A program made the position numbers and the translations under genes. Below are positions 52,101 through 63,795 of a stretch of DNA of 64,000 nucleotides, piece after piece. Below the pieces are notes generated by a model. It searched no databases, was not told where the DNA came from, and saw nothing but the letters and a program-made list of their open reading frames with translations. This DNA is from Dipylidium caninum (Eukaryota > Platyhelminthes > Cestoda > Cyclophyllidea > Dipylidiidae): positions 1,426,001-1,490,000 of the forward strand of contig QEYB01000448.1 in the NCBI GenBank assembly GCA_017562135.1, read 5' to 3'. Position 1 is the stretch's first letter. Each line of letters begins with the position of its first letter.

Positions 52101-52487
52101 ATTCCCCCGCCTATCTCTTATCTTGTGCACGCTGAATTAGTAAGCAACAGATATAGTGTTTGTCCCCATACCGTTAAACTTAGCATAGGGGGAACAATAG
52201 GAGGAACTTACTGTCACCTGGGGAATGGTATGGGAAGTGCTAACATGGTTTATTGTCTTCCTACTTTGAAGATAAGCAGTGCTGTTTTAAATATAACAAC
52301 GAACGAACTGGTAAATTGGAGAAGATACGAACACTTTGGAAACAGGAAAACGGGTTTTAAGAATCCATTCGACCGCGGCCTCTGGAAAAACCTGGTGGAA
52401 TTTTTCTGTCCACGCCGTCACGAGGCCGAGCGTGAGCTCCACAAGCAACGCATGGCGGTTGAGGAGGGATGCCCGCTGGTTATTTGA
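49176..52487 (+). CDS. Ankyrin-repeat DHHC palmitoyltransferase (ZDHHC13/17 type)
   Basis: DHHC enzymes attach palmitate to cysteines of target proteins on Golgi and other membranes; the ankyrin class (HIP14-like) recruits substrates through its repeats. Exons: ~49176-49462, 49782-49892, 49971-50340, 50661-50787, 51070-51222, 51517-51782, 51857-52025, 52272-52487; phases close. About five ankyrin repeats ([51 protein letters not shown]) are followed by two membrane spans, the NPG variant of the DPG motif ([11 protein letters not shown]), the zinc-binding cysteine-rich domain with intact DHHC, two more spans, and the TTxE motif ([15 protein letters not shown]). The residue after DHHCP is Val where Trp is usual. 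Four spans are visible, against six in HIP14, and the last span looks about 12 residues short, so a small exon between 52026 and 52271 may be missed. The true start is not identified; N-terminal exons probably lie upstream of 49176. Confidence 0.88.
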
Positions 52488-53030
52488 TCCATCGCAATGT
52501 ATTAGCTGTCATGTTAATTGAATTGTTGTGATCTCCTTCATTATATGTCTAAAACACTAACAGTAAACAAGAATTACACGGTCAAAGTGAGTCTGCGGTA
52601 AAAGGAGCGTTCGTGCTCAAATGCGTCTGTCTCCGTTTAAATTAGTGTCTCGAATTCATTTTTTAGTCTTAACTACACTACTTACCATATGTTTCTAAAT
52701 TTGGCATAAAATCAGAAAGTCTTTGACCCACATACATTAGACACGGTGATAAAATTCAATGAATTAGCCGGTTATTTTGGACCGTGATTGTTTCAATTTG
52801 TAAACTTAGGCGCACCATCTGTTTTCAATGCGCACCACCTAAGAAAGTGCGGGGCTTTTGCAGTTCAAAGATGTTAAATTATTATTTTTTTTTTTACATG
52901 AAGACGCTATTAACGGCGTGTCTGAAAACCAACCGCATTATGGTAAACGTAACTCGACAACGGAATAGATCGTGACGTTTGCGTACAAGATGTCTAAACG
53001 ACTGTAATGAAAGCTGTAAGACGCGTTGAA
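52488..53030. other. Convergent intergenic region
   Basis: About 540 bp between the stop codons of two convergent genes; AT-rich, no coding feature. It must hold both 3' ends. Confidence 0.6.
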
Positions 53031-54392
53031 CTACTTGTGACGACCACTTTTCGGCCCAAGTTTGTGAAACCGCCGCTGGATCCGACTGAATATACTGGTA
53101 GAGCTTCTCTCTCTAACCTTAGAGTCGGTAGTTAATGTGTCAAATATCTCGGGGGTCGTTTGAACCTCGGAGGAGATTGTTCCTCGCATATGCGGAATCG
53201 GGAATGTCTGGTTCCTGAACTGGTTAGTAAATGGTTTCGGCAACCAAGCTTGTTGTCCATGAGACATCAGCTCACCTCCTGGACTCGGCAACACCAAATT
53301 TTCTGCATAAGGATTAATGGATATGCGAGGTGGAGAATGCGATTTATCGTTGTCACCTTGAAAGGAGGGCCATTCGTTTTTATCCAAACATGCGTCTGCT
53401 TCTTCAACATAAACAAAAGGGAAATAAGGCGAGTCTATGGTCCTGGGTCTCCTGAAGGGAGCGGGAGCCCTTTTAATATCAGGAGGAATGAGTTTCACTG
53501 CCTTGAATAGTTGTGATACTTCAAAATTACACAACAAAGGTCGGAAAACAATTGACCCAAGGGTCGTGACAAAAGTAGTTATTTGGTACAATTGGATAGG
53601 TATTTCGCCTCGTAAGTGATTTGCGAAGAAGTAGGCGCGGACGCGAGGAAGGCCGTCCGATGAGGCAATTGGGGTGCACGTTTGCACGTTGCTGCGGTTA
53701 GGACGAAAAGTGGTAATTTCCGAGTAATCATGATTCATATAATACGTGTACTCGATAGCGAATTTAACGCGACGGCTGTCCTGCGTGGTCGGGCGGGGCT
53801 CTTCAGTTTCCGGCGTCCGTTTCAAGGTACATTTTGTAAGCAGTGTTGAGGTGTTTGTTGAGCCTTCCATTGTTTTGCTTTTGTATAATGGAGGTCTTGC
53901 TTTCATATTGACGGAACGAGGCGTATCAACAGGTATGTGGCTAGGACACTTCGGAGGTAACTTTCGGGAAGTTACAGGGATAGACTCCTCTTTAGGACGC
54001 TGAAGTGACAGTTCCTCTTGTTTTGTTTTTTCCCCAGACGATAGTTTTGTCTTAACGATATTTTTCTGGGCGTCTGGCAGGCCTTGTTTACATGGACACT
54101 TAAGTGATTCTTTCCCATGTATGGTGGGCGATGGAAGGAAATTTGATGGAAGGGACTGCGACATCATGCCAACAAACCCAGTGTGCTGGTCACAATAAAA
54201 GGAACAATCAGGGGGCACACGACTAATAATTCGTAGCATCTCTTCAGCATGCCGATCATCAAAACTCTCGGTCTTGTTAAACCAACCTGTCCGACTGCTT
54301 GCAGGCTTGTGACATTTCCTCGAATCTTCGATTGGACCATCTTCCCCGTCGACACAGTCAACAAAAACCACTTGCTGGTGACCACTACTCAT
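53031..54392 (-). CDS. Unrecognised single-exon protein, 453 residues
   Basis: A long uninterrupted frame on the minus strand, far above chance length in this AT-rich DNA, ending in TAG at 53033-53031. I chose ATG 54392 (start MSSGHQQVVFVDC) because a good 3' splice acceptor (TTTTTTAATCGGTTCCAG, ending at 54418) lies 25 nt upstream. The frame runs on to an ATG at 54650, but the extra segment looks unlike protein. The protein is hydrophilic, rich in Ser, Pro, Arg and Lys, with several Cys in its first third and a central block containing VKFAIEYTYYMNHDYSEITTF. No signal peptide, clear membrane span or known domain is visible. It follows the TBP stop by about 490 nt on the same strand. Confidence 0.7.
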   Translation of the reverse strand: MSSGHQQVVFVDCVDGEDGPIEDSRKCHKPASSRTGWFNKTESFDDRHAEEMLRIISRVPPDCSFYCDQHTGFVGMMSQSLPSNFLPSPTIHGKESLKCPCKQGLPDAQKNIVKTKLSSGEKTKQEELSLQRPKEESIPVTSRKLPPKCPSHIPVDTPRSVNMKARPPLYKSKTMEGSTNTSTLLTKCTLKRTPETEEPRPTTQDSRRVKFAIEYTYYMNHDYSEITTFRPNRSNVQTCTPIASSDGLPRVRAYFFANHLRGEIPIQLYQITTFVTTLGSIVFRPLLCNFEVSQLFKAVKLIPPDIKRAPAPFRRPRTIDSPYFPFVYVEEADACLDKNEWPSFQGDNDKSHSPPRISINPYAENLVLPSPGGELMSHGQQAWLPKPFTNQFRNQTFPIPHMRGTISSEVQTTPEIFDTLTTDSKVRERSSTSIFSRIQRRFHKLGPKSGRHK

Positions 54393-54880
54393 TAGAAATA
54401 TGACTTCAAAATACAATCTGGAACCGATTAAAAAACTTATAAGTAGAGGATGAAATAAGATTTGGCGGTTACAATCCACTCGAACGGAAGGACGACCACT
54501 CCTCACTCCATGTGACGAGCCACGCGCGGACCGGTTCACCTTTAGGAACAAATCAATCGCCAACTCGTGACAAGAGTTCCCACGTGCGTCTTCAGAGGAT
54601 GAACATAAGTTAGTCTCCCTGCAGTCGCCCAACTGCGAGGCTACATCCATACTCCCCCCAAAACATGTTCATCAAATAGGAGCCTACATAGTGGACTTAA
54701 CACCATATCCGCCTAAGGTCACGACAGATTATAACTTCACCATCAATACAAACCCTATATAGTCAGTATAGACGTAAACACTTTGACAGTAGAAAAATGG
54801 CAGCGGTAAGGGTTCTAAGGGTTTGTGTACATGGGAATGAAAGGCTATGAAATTGTTGTATCTACACAAAAATACGTGGA

Positions 54881-56137
54881 TCACCCAGTGAGGGCTGGTT
54901 GATGTAATCCAGATTTATCTGAATCAACCTTCATAAAATTCTTCAGGATAGGATAAATATTGTTAAAGGCCTGATAGATCTCATCTCGTACTTTGGCACC
55001 TATAGGGGTTGAAAAAATCTAGGTTAGGAAAGAAGCAGCAGGGAGGTTGTACCACTTTTACGGAAGGAGGCTCGATACACATTAGCACGCGTACGTGACT
55101 TCAAAAAATTTATCAAAATACAAACAAACACCAGTTTGCAAAAGTAACCATATTAGGGTATAAATGCTTGCCTGTTAAAACAATTTTCCCCGACACGAAA
55201 ATGAGAAGAACGATTTTTGGCTTTTGCATCCGATACACGAGACCGGGAAACAGTTCAGGTTCATATCTGTAGAAGTGATACTCCGATATCAACACAGGTA
55301 AAAGATATATTTTGGTTAAGGCAAAATTTACGTTGTAAATTTCTTCTGAGCAGCGTTCAAGCCCTCTAAACGGATATGGAACCGAACGTCACAGGACCCT
55401 ACCATGTTTTGGATTGTGAAACCCTTGAAACGAGCCTAAAAAATAGGAAAAAATCTTGATATTTGATACACAGACACATCAAAAAAGGAGCCGTATGAAT
55501 TACTAAATATACCGATCTAACAGAAAAGAAGTCTTACATCGAATCCAAGTTTCTGAATGATGCGAGCATACTTGCGTGCAGCAAGACGGGCTTCATCTTC
55601 GCTTTTGGCACCAGTACAGACCATTTTGCCAGAGGAAAAAATAAGTGCTGTGGTTCGTGGGTCGCGGATACGCATTATCACCGCGGCAAATCGCTTTGGG
55701 TTATATTCAGCATTGCGTGCGCTTCGAGCTATACGCCTTAGATCCAGCCTAATTTCAAGATTCACCGTACACACAATATTTCTACAGTGAAAGTGAATGC
55801 AATTCACTAAACCGTTAGAATGGCCTTGAAAGCGCAAGATATGTAATCCATAAGAAACATAAAAAACAGAACCATGAAGCAAGAGAAATGACGTAACGCT
55901 CACTGCAGTTGAGGTTGAGGTATTGTTCCATCACGTTCCTGAAATGGCGTCCCAGGAGTGTTTGGAGTATAAGGCGTCCTACTATTAGTCTGCGCACTAG
56001 GGGGAGCAGCATAGCTCCCGACAACACTGACTAACTGGTTAATTGGCGTTGGCTGCATCTGCTCCACAGAACCCGGTGGGTTGCTGTTGAGAATGCTACC
56101 AACACTGACATTGCTAAATTGTGGGGTCCAAGAAGGG
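54881..56137 (-). CDS. TBP: TATA-box-binding protein (TBP), 5' exon not found
   Basis: General transcription factor that binds the minor groove of TATA DNA and nucleates Pol I, II and III initiation complexes. Exons (minus): 56137-55904, 55781-55538, 55435-55332, 55266-55172, 54999-54881 (stop TGA 54883-54881). Phases close across all. The first exon encodes a Ser/Pro/Thr-rich N-region with [11 protein letters not shown] just before the core, like the TPMTP repeats of animal TBP; no glutamine tract. The saddle core is complete: repeat 1 with [20 protein letters not shown] and [20 protein letters not shown], repeat 2 with [24 protein letters not shown] and [13 protein letters not shown]. The fourth intron (55171-55000) begins with GC instead of GT. 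The C-terminus has about 16 extra residues after NIYPILKNF. The initiating exon, which should end in phase 2, was not identified upstream of 56137. Confidence 0.95.
55000..55171 (-). other. GC-AG intron in TBP
   Basis: The donor reads ACAG followed by GCAAGC and the acceptor ends CCCCTATAG. Only this splice joins the conserved LTG to [11 protein letters not shown] in phase. GC-AG is the usual minor variant of U2 introns. Confidence 0.85.
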
Positions 56138-57370
56138 CTAAAAGCAATAAAAGCACAAGAGATTTGGGGTTTAAATAAATTAGCAAAAAGCATTTTTAAA
56201 ATACCATAGAAAGGTCACTGAAGGACACAGAAAACTTATCCAGTTAAATCAAGAAGCCCCAATATGCTAAAGGAAACAAGAGTAAAACTATAGGATTAAA
56301 CGAGAAAATAGAGCTTCTTAAGGGTGAAGGGTATGGAGTGGTTCGAATGTCCAGGTAGTAAACTCTTAATAAATGTGGGAAATATTAGACGAGACCTACT
56401 TTGAGAACTATCATGGGGCCTCAGATATATGCAAGTCCAAACTAGAGCAGGAAATATATACAAAACGGGACGAATATTCCAAAAATCACGACCCACAGAC
56501 GAGATATAGAAAAAATGTCGCAGATGCCAGCACGAACCAACAACCAACAAGGGACGCGAAACGTACTTCATGACAGTCACTTATAATAAATACCGAATGT
56601 GAGAGCCAATCAAGACAAGAAAACTTAAACAAAATTTCGTCAATGTTTTAAAACAACGTGGCAGTGTTCGCACAAACAATTCATAGTGGTTCGTGGTTAA
56701 ACACTTAAGGTAAGAAGGAATCGTAGAAAATATTCAAAGTTGACGAAGCGGCTTGTTGAACAGTATACAGATGCATTAAGTGTGTGGTTTGCGTCTGGCC
56801 CAAAACCAATGGCTCTATTCGGTAGCTTACACTTACAGAGGTCTTCTGAAAACGCGAGTTCTTTACACACAGTGGGTAAAGCTAACTATCTCGGCAGTAC
56901 CAAAGTTAAATTTTGCTGGCGCTGAAAAAAATGCAAGGTTGGGCGAAGTGTAAAGGTGAAGGGGGGGGGTCGTCCATCTTGTGCAGAGTCTTTGCTGTGG
57001 TTACTAAAATAGCAATTTAGCCCATGATAAGTTCGGTTTGTGACCATTGTGACGCATTGTTTGACATCAAACACAGTTGATGTTTTTTGCTATACACAAA
57101 CGTGATGGAAACCCTCGCCGGAATATGCCTAATTTGAAAATACTTACGTACCGGTTGTGGCCAACCAACTTTAATAGCGTACTAAAGGTTTCCACTGTGT
57201 AGCAATAGTTAAGCCACCCTGCTCTTGAATTAACTGTTTCGAAAAACATGTAATTTTGTTTGTACCAATGCGGCTTAGTTTACCTGACGGTTACACAGTC
57301 TCAAATAACCCAATCAAGTGCTTGTGTTCTTGCATTTGTAGCTGAGTTTTATTATCTCTCGGATAAGGCA
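56138..57370. other. Divergent intergenic region between TBP and LTA4H
   Basis: About 1.2 kb expected to hold the TBP 5' exon and both promoters. Open frames on either strand here have no family resemblance. An acceptor-like ATTTGTAG lies about 30 nt before the LTA4H candidate ATG. Confidence 0.45.
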
Positions 57371-60300
57371 ATGTCGTGTCCACACCAACTGGTGAGCCCC
57401 CTATAAGCACCATCCACTTTGTTTTATTTCATTTATCCCTATGAGAACGCGTGACAGGCTTGTATATTCATTTTTTTTCGCATCAAGCTCATTGTACCCG
57501 GTTTAACGCTGAATTGTCGATAGATTATTGCGTTTGAGTATTTTGCGTAATTTCTCCCCTTAATAGCGTTTTTTACGTCTTTTAAACTGCGGATCATCTC
57601 ATTACGCTTATTAACGTCTTGAGGATGACCATTTTTTCGTTTTTTCTATTGCCATGGTACCTAGACAACTTTTTCAGTCTCGGTATTTTGTATCTTTTTG
57701 TATTAACCTTATTCGCCGTCACATTTGTTTAGAACAGCTCTGACCGTTGTGTATGCTATCCTCTAACGTAACTTGTTACTAATCAGTCGGTGATTTGCAT
57801 AATAATCTGGCATTAGCAGCGTTTCGCAGAACGGTTCCAACGTTCAAGACTTTTAATTTTTTTTTATGTTCCGTTTTTTGCTTACCTTCATGATCTCTTT
57901 ATGATTTGGACACGTCCGAGGAATGATAATTCCTTATTCTTCATGCCTCGAAACAGTACTTGTTTCATCGTTTCCCACAGAACAGTGTTTATTTTTTGAT
58001 TTAGGGAGCTGCCGATCTCAAGTTAGAGCATGTGGATGATCCATCCTCTGAATCTAATCCTGAGTTATTTTTAACACAACACGTTGACTTCGACTGGAAA
58101 ATCGACTTCGATTCTAAGGTTGTCAGTGGTAGTGTCAAACTTCATGTTGTCCCGATGGACTTCTTTGCAAGTTGTCAAGACACTCTTGTACGTTTCATAT
58201 GTTTGTAATACGTAGCATTTATAGGAATTTCGTTTCATGTCCTAGTCTTCATAACCAGACCATTTAATTTTTATGCCTTTGAAGTTAAACTCACCATGCA
58301 AAATGTTGTTGTTTAATCGTAATAAAGATATTTCAATATACGTTGTGGATTAAGTCTTTTTCTCATGCATACAAAATGTGATAATCTTTTTCTTTTCCAT
58401 TCACAGAAACTTGACATCAAGGACATCGTAGTGACCCACATACATATTAATGGTGAATCTGTTGAATTCAGTATAGATTGTGGACCTTATCCAGCCCTGG
58501 GAAATGTGCTTTCAATTAAAGTTGGTCAGCAAAAGTCTCGGTAAGTTAGGTGTTGGGATTTTTTTGCTCTGTTTTTCATACATGATGGCACGTTATTATC
58601 GCATCGTACATATGAAGACCTATGAGTAGGAAACCTTTAAGTTGAGTCTAATTTATTCCATACATACTATCCCTTAGATTTGCTGTGGTCATAGAGTACT
58701 GCACAATGCCCCAATCATCCGCGCTTCAGTGGCTGGATGCTCAAATGACTGCGGATAAAAGACATCCTTTCCTCTTCACACAGTGCCAAGCAATCCACGC
58801 TCGCAGCTTGTTCCCCTGCCAGGATACGCCCCGAGTTAAGTTTACCTTCAGTGCCAGCGTGAGTGAGGTTTCATTAGCCAACATTGCTAGCATTACTTTT
58901 TAGTAGCACTGTTTCGGCTATCCATACATTTTTATGAGGCTAAGACTTAAATAATTAATGTCAACTGCTTATAACTGCTTCAGATCTGATGTTGAAATAC
59001 GTATCGTTTTGTTAAAACAACAAATGAAGTAAGGAAAGAGAACCCCGACGATGTGTACATGTTTAAAGATTTTACAGTAGATTTATTACGGGCAAACACT
59101 AACTTCCCCTCAGATTAATGTAAATTTTTAGTGTTATATGAGATACAAATGCTCTTTAAATTCCTTTGTATTCCTAGTAAGTTCGCTAGATCAGTCATTT
59201 GTTCGTGTTTATTTTCCTTATCGTACACAGTTATTTTTCCTAGTTCATATAAAGCAGTTTGCTTGTTCGGTATTAGTATATTAAGCTAGTCAACGAAATA
59301 TTAAACTCATGTATGTTCACAATATTTTCCAATCTTTAAAATAAATAAGTGGCGTGTGGTTGGATGAGATTTGTAAGTTTGCATTCCTACTCGTGAGCCC
59401 TGCGGTTCGGACTATTTTATATTTTTTGTTTTTTTTCCGACCGTATCGCTGTATTTGTTCAGCTATTTTGCTCGTTAACATAGGTTCTTGCGCCCCCGGG
59501 AGTGACGGTTTTGATGGGCGCCCAGCGCCCCACGCCCTCATGCCATTGTGAGGACCCGGAGAATCCCTCCATCCACTACTTCCAACAAGATATCCCCATT
59601 CCTAGCTACCTCGTTGCTTTGGCCTGTGGCGAGTTAGACCACGCGTAAGTTAATTCGTATAAATTGTTTAACATCCGCTTCGTCTTTTATATAGCTTTTG
59701 GCAAGTAATAGCCAAAGGGACATAAGAATTTTTTTGTTTGGAGACCTACCAGCATTGCTCCCTTGGATGTACCACTGCCTAATGCTATCTTACCTGCTTC
59801 ATAAACTTAAGTTAAATTCTAAACCATCCCACCTACTCTTTGACAGGTTAATCGTTGACATGGCCTAAATAAAATTGTTCGATTAAATACTTTCATAATA
59901 TCGTATGGGGTATTTATACGCACGGCGCATCTGAACCACGCGTGTTGCCACTGCCACGACCTCGATTACCGACCCTACTAAGGTCAGCTGTGTAAGCTAC
60001 GTGACCTCAAACATGGTTTGTCGCAAAGCGTTTCAGTCACCTCAAAACTTTACAGCTTCGTCTCTATCTTGCCCCTGTATCGTCATTTTGTTTTAGCTTC
60101 GTCAGAAAAAGATATGGTAATGGCGAAAGTAAATCTTCGTTAAAGTTATTTCTTCCTCTAATGTATATATACACAAATTTTTCGAAAAAAGGAAATATAA
60201 TTTGATACTGGCCTATGAAATATTTTTTAACTAACATTTCATTAGTTTCTATTTACCAAATTGATGTTTCATATTTTTAAAAATCGTCCCTTTTAAGCAT

Positions 60301-63300
60301 TTACCAACTTGTATGGTCTTATTTCCACAACTTTATTGTGCCTTATGGGAAGTTTGTCTGTTTTTGATTTGAACTTTCTACACACTTGTCCCCATACTAA
60401 TAAATGTTAGTTCTCCTTGGCTGCGTCTCTATCTCTTACAAATCAAATATTCGATTTGGTTTAAATGGCTTTTAACCGATTATCCAGCGTTCTTAATCTA
60501 TTCTATCGTCTAGCCTGACGGAAATTTTCCATAAGTGTCCGATCTTGTTGGGCTCTACTAATCGCTAATGGTTGCTCGAGATTTTCCTGCTCTTATATCG
60601 TGCGTATTTTACCTTGCTGGTGTTAATGTCCTGCTTCTGCTTAAGACATTTAATTGGGTGACTGTAGGTTCCATTATGGTTTTGGTGAGTTCTACGCATT
60701 CAGTATCGTTTGCGAGTGATAGAAAACCAAATTTTTGGACCAAGAGAATCGCTTTGATCAAAGTTCGCGCGAGCAATGTTTTTTTCTAAATTTCGGAGTC
60801 CAGAGAAATTGTATAAGAAGTGCAGGTTCTTAAAGTGGCAAAAATTTGATAATTTCGTGCCTGACGCCTCGCTGGTGATCGGTTTCCCGTGAGGAAATTG
60901 TTTTAAACAGCTTTAAACCGATAAAGTTGACATAGGATGAATTGGGAAAAAGAAGTAGTGATTTTGTATATTGAACGAAAAATTGCAGTAATGCAGTTGA
61001 ATTCGATTTTTCAAATTTCAGTGGTAGAGAAGATTCTTCCAGGGCAAATTCTATTTTAAAGCTCTCTACCAGGTCTGAATTTTGACATTCACTTTTTCGC
61101 CCTATCATTCATAAAGATTTAGTTGAAGCTCATATTTAGGGGATTTATTATTTTTTATCCGAGAATTTTTGATGAAATATTCAAAATGGAAGCAATGGTA
61201 TCGAGTTTCCTCATAGGAAAAGCATAATTGCTGATGACAGGGAAACTAATTTTATAATTGAATACATTGAGATCTCGGACCATGGGAAATGAGCTTATTT
61301 GATCAAAGGAAAGAGCTAATAATTTCAATGCTGGTGAAAATGTTTAACATAAAGTGATTGATTGCAACGAGGAGAAAAGCTTAGTGTGTTCCTCATGTCT
61401 GGTCTAAACTTCCCATTTTCTTTTATAACTAAGTTTAAATATCGAGGCGATTGTTTAGTTTGAAGCCTGCATGCATAATCATTCTGTTGTTTAGATTTGT
61501 TTCTCTTTCAAAGGCAAATATGACTGTCAAATGATCCGCGCAAATAAACAATGTAACCCACATAAGTTGAGAAGCGTTTGACCATAGATCATCATCATTT
61601 CGTAATACATTTTTTACAGTTCTTCCGGGGTAACTTGTCTATGGTAGTCAGTAGCCCGATGGTAAACTATTTTTCGATACATGTACTATGTTTTACTGAT
61701 ATTTCTATGAATTGGCAATGGCATCTGTGATGAGGTATCTATCTCGCTCATTCAGACGAATTGGCAGGCGATCATTTGTATGGGCGGAGCCAAGCGTGCT
61801 GCCCCGAGCGCAGATGGAGTTTTCTGAGGTGGACAGCATGATTGGAGTAGCAGAAGATCTTTGCGGTGACTACGAGTGGGGGATTTACGACATCCTCGTC
61901 CTTCCGCCCAGCTTTCCATATGGTGGCATGGAAAACCCCTGCCTCACGTTCGTTACTCCTTGTCTTCTCGTAAGCTACCGACCCCTTCCTATATGCTTAT
62001 AAAGCGGCTTATTTCATCTAAGCTTGTAATCGTTTGTATTACCATGTCTAGCGTCTCTATGGTGGTCGGAGAATATTTTTTTTCTTTTTTTTTAAATGAT
62101 TGACTGACCATTTACCTAACGGACAATCAGCTAAGCTGTTAAATTAATGAGATAACGCAGGATGTTGGCAACTTTTAACAAGGTGATAAGGGTGTGGGGC
62201 AAATAGTAAACATAGGAATTTCTGTTTATACAGTGATCAAAAAATTCCATGATGATGGTTGACTAACCTAGAAAACGAATCACTGGGGGAGGGGGGGGGG
62301 GGTTTCAGCCTTTGCCGATGAGGATCCCCTGAAAATTGTACTCTTTGACTTATATAGTGGACATTTAAACCAAATAGGTTATAGGGGCATAACGAATCCC
62401 ATAGCTTGAAGAATTTATCTTAAATTCCAATTTACTTGTTTTTTATGTTAATTACAACTCACATCTGCTTATGCGTTGGGAGGTGCACCGGTAACTTTTG
62501 ATTTATGGAAGCATTACTTTCTATTAAGCTACGGACTTCGACTATTTTTGGTATAAGAAAGCACATAGAAACTTCATTTTCTTCCTGATTCGATAAAATT
62601 TCTCGATCTGTAACTATCTTACCAGTCAACCTTTGAACGCGGGACTTAAATTGCTCTATGTACTGCCGCTGAACGAGTCAAGATAGTAATAATTTTGTTA
62701 CGGCCAAATTCTTGACGTTAATATGATGGTTCACCTGAAAGCGCTTTGCACAGTTTAGGTAGATAACAAAACTTGTCTAATCCGATATTTATGTGCATTC
62801 TAGATAACATAGTAAATAACTGTCAGACTCTGCATGATATATGCAATCCTACCGCAACTAGAGCACACTTTTACTTTATTCAGGCCGGAGATAGGTCTTT
62901 GACATCAGTAATTGTTCACGAAATAGCGCACTCGTGGACGGGCAACTTGGTGACTAACGCCTCTTGGGAGCATTTTTGGCTCAATGAAGGCCATACCAAG
63001 TATGTGGAAGGCCTCATCCTGGAGCGTCTTTATGGCACAGATTATCGGGAGCTCTTTATCGAACTTGGTTACGAAGAGCTTTTAGTTTGCGTGAGTTATT
63101 AATAATTTCGTTGAATTTTGATCTTTCATTAATTACAACCATTGTGCTTTATACTTGCTGAGATATTTAGTTGGAAGAATTTAAGGAGGGCCATCCACTT
63201 GCGAAAATGGTACCATGTCTGAAGGGAATTCACACGGATGACGCTTTTTCCATTGTGCCTTATCAAAAGGGTTCATTGTTTCTATACTTTCTCGAGAACA

Positions 63301-63795
63301 AATATGGCAAAGGTATGTTCGAGGGAATGTATTTCCTAAAACATATTTGAACAAACGTAGTGAACTGCCTCATTTTTTGTTCGTGTATTCACTTGTATCC
63401 ACCCAAACTTCCGGTGACGAATGTTTTTCGATCAGACGGTCTATGGTCACTAGCTTGCCTGACTGATTCGTATTCCTGGTTTATGCAAACCAAGCATGCA
63501 TAACACCGACGTAGAGTTGTAAAAAAATGACACATGTCGCCGAACCCTTGTTATCACGTCTGTATTTCGATGCTAGAGGTGAGGGGTGTGTTCCTCACAC
63601 GACTTTTTTTAAACGTTGTCTTATAGCGGCTATCCTTTCGTGGTTGAAATCATATATATCACACTTCCGTCGACATTCTCTCAGTACACGGATGTGGATG
63701 GAATTCCTGGCCTCTCACTTTGGGCAAAGTATTCTCCAAGAAATCGACTGGAACACTTGGCTATACCGTGCCGGTCCGATCCCTTGGGTGCCTAA
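57371..63795 (+). CDS. LTA4H: Leukotriene A4 hydrolase / M1 zinc aminopeptidase, 3' part beyond window
   Basis: M1 metallopeptidase with aminopeptidase activity and, in vertebrates, LTA4 epoxide hydrolase activity; cytosolic. Exons: 57371-57391 (candidate start MSCPHQL, donor GTGAGC), 58005-58187, 58407-58540, 58678-58858, 59484-59644, 61756-61969, 62884-63090, 63171-63312, 63627-63795; all phases close. Seen: the [12 protein letters not shown] motif and SLFPCQDTP of the N-terminal beta domain, GGMEN substrate-anchoring motif ([12 protein letters not shown]), the zinc site [10 protein letters not shown] with the third ligand Glu in WLNEGHT, and the catalytic Tyr in IVPYQKG. The helical region ends at [18 protein letters not shown], matching the LTA4H order. 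The last ~200 residues (C-terminal helical domain) lie beyond 64000; a possible acceptor at 63858 leads to a short frame ending in TAG that does not match the family. The first exon is a phase-matched guess. Introns of 1-2 kb separate the middle exons. The epoxide-hydrolase activity cannot be inferred from sequence alone. Confidence 0.92.
62291..62302 (+). repeat. G12 homopolymer in an LTA4H intron
   Basis: Twelve consecutive G in the intron before the zinc-site exon. Confidence 0.85.

Noticed and set aside
56296..56580. Minus-strand frame upstream of TBP as its first exon
   Set aside because: It is hydrophobic and Cys-rich, unlike the Ser/Pro/Thr-rich N-region of TBP, and no donor in the needed phase was seen.
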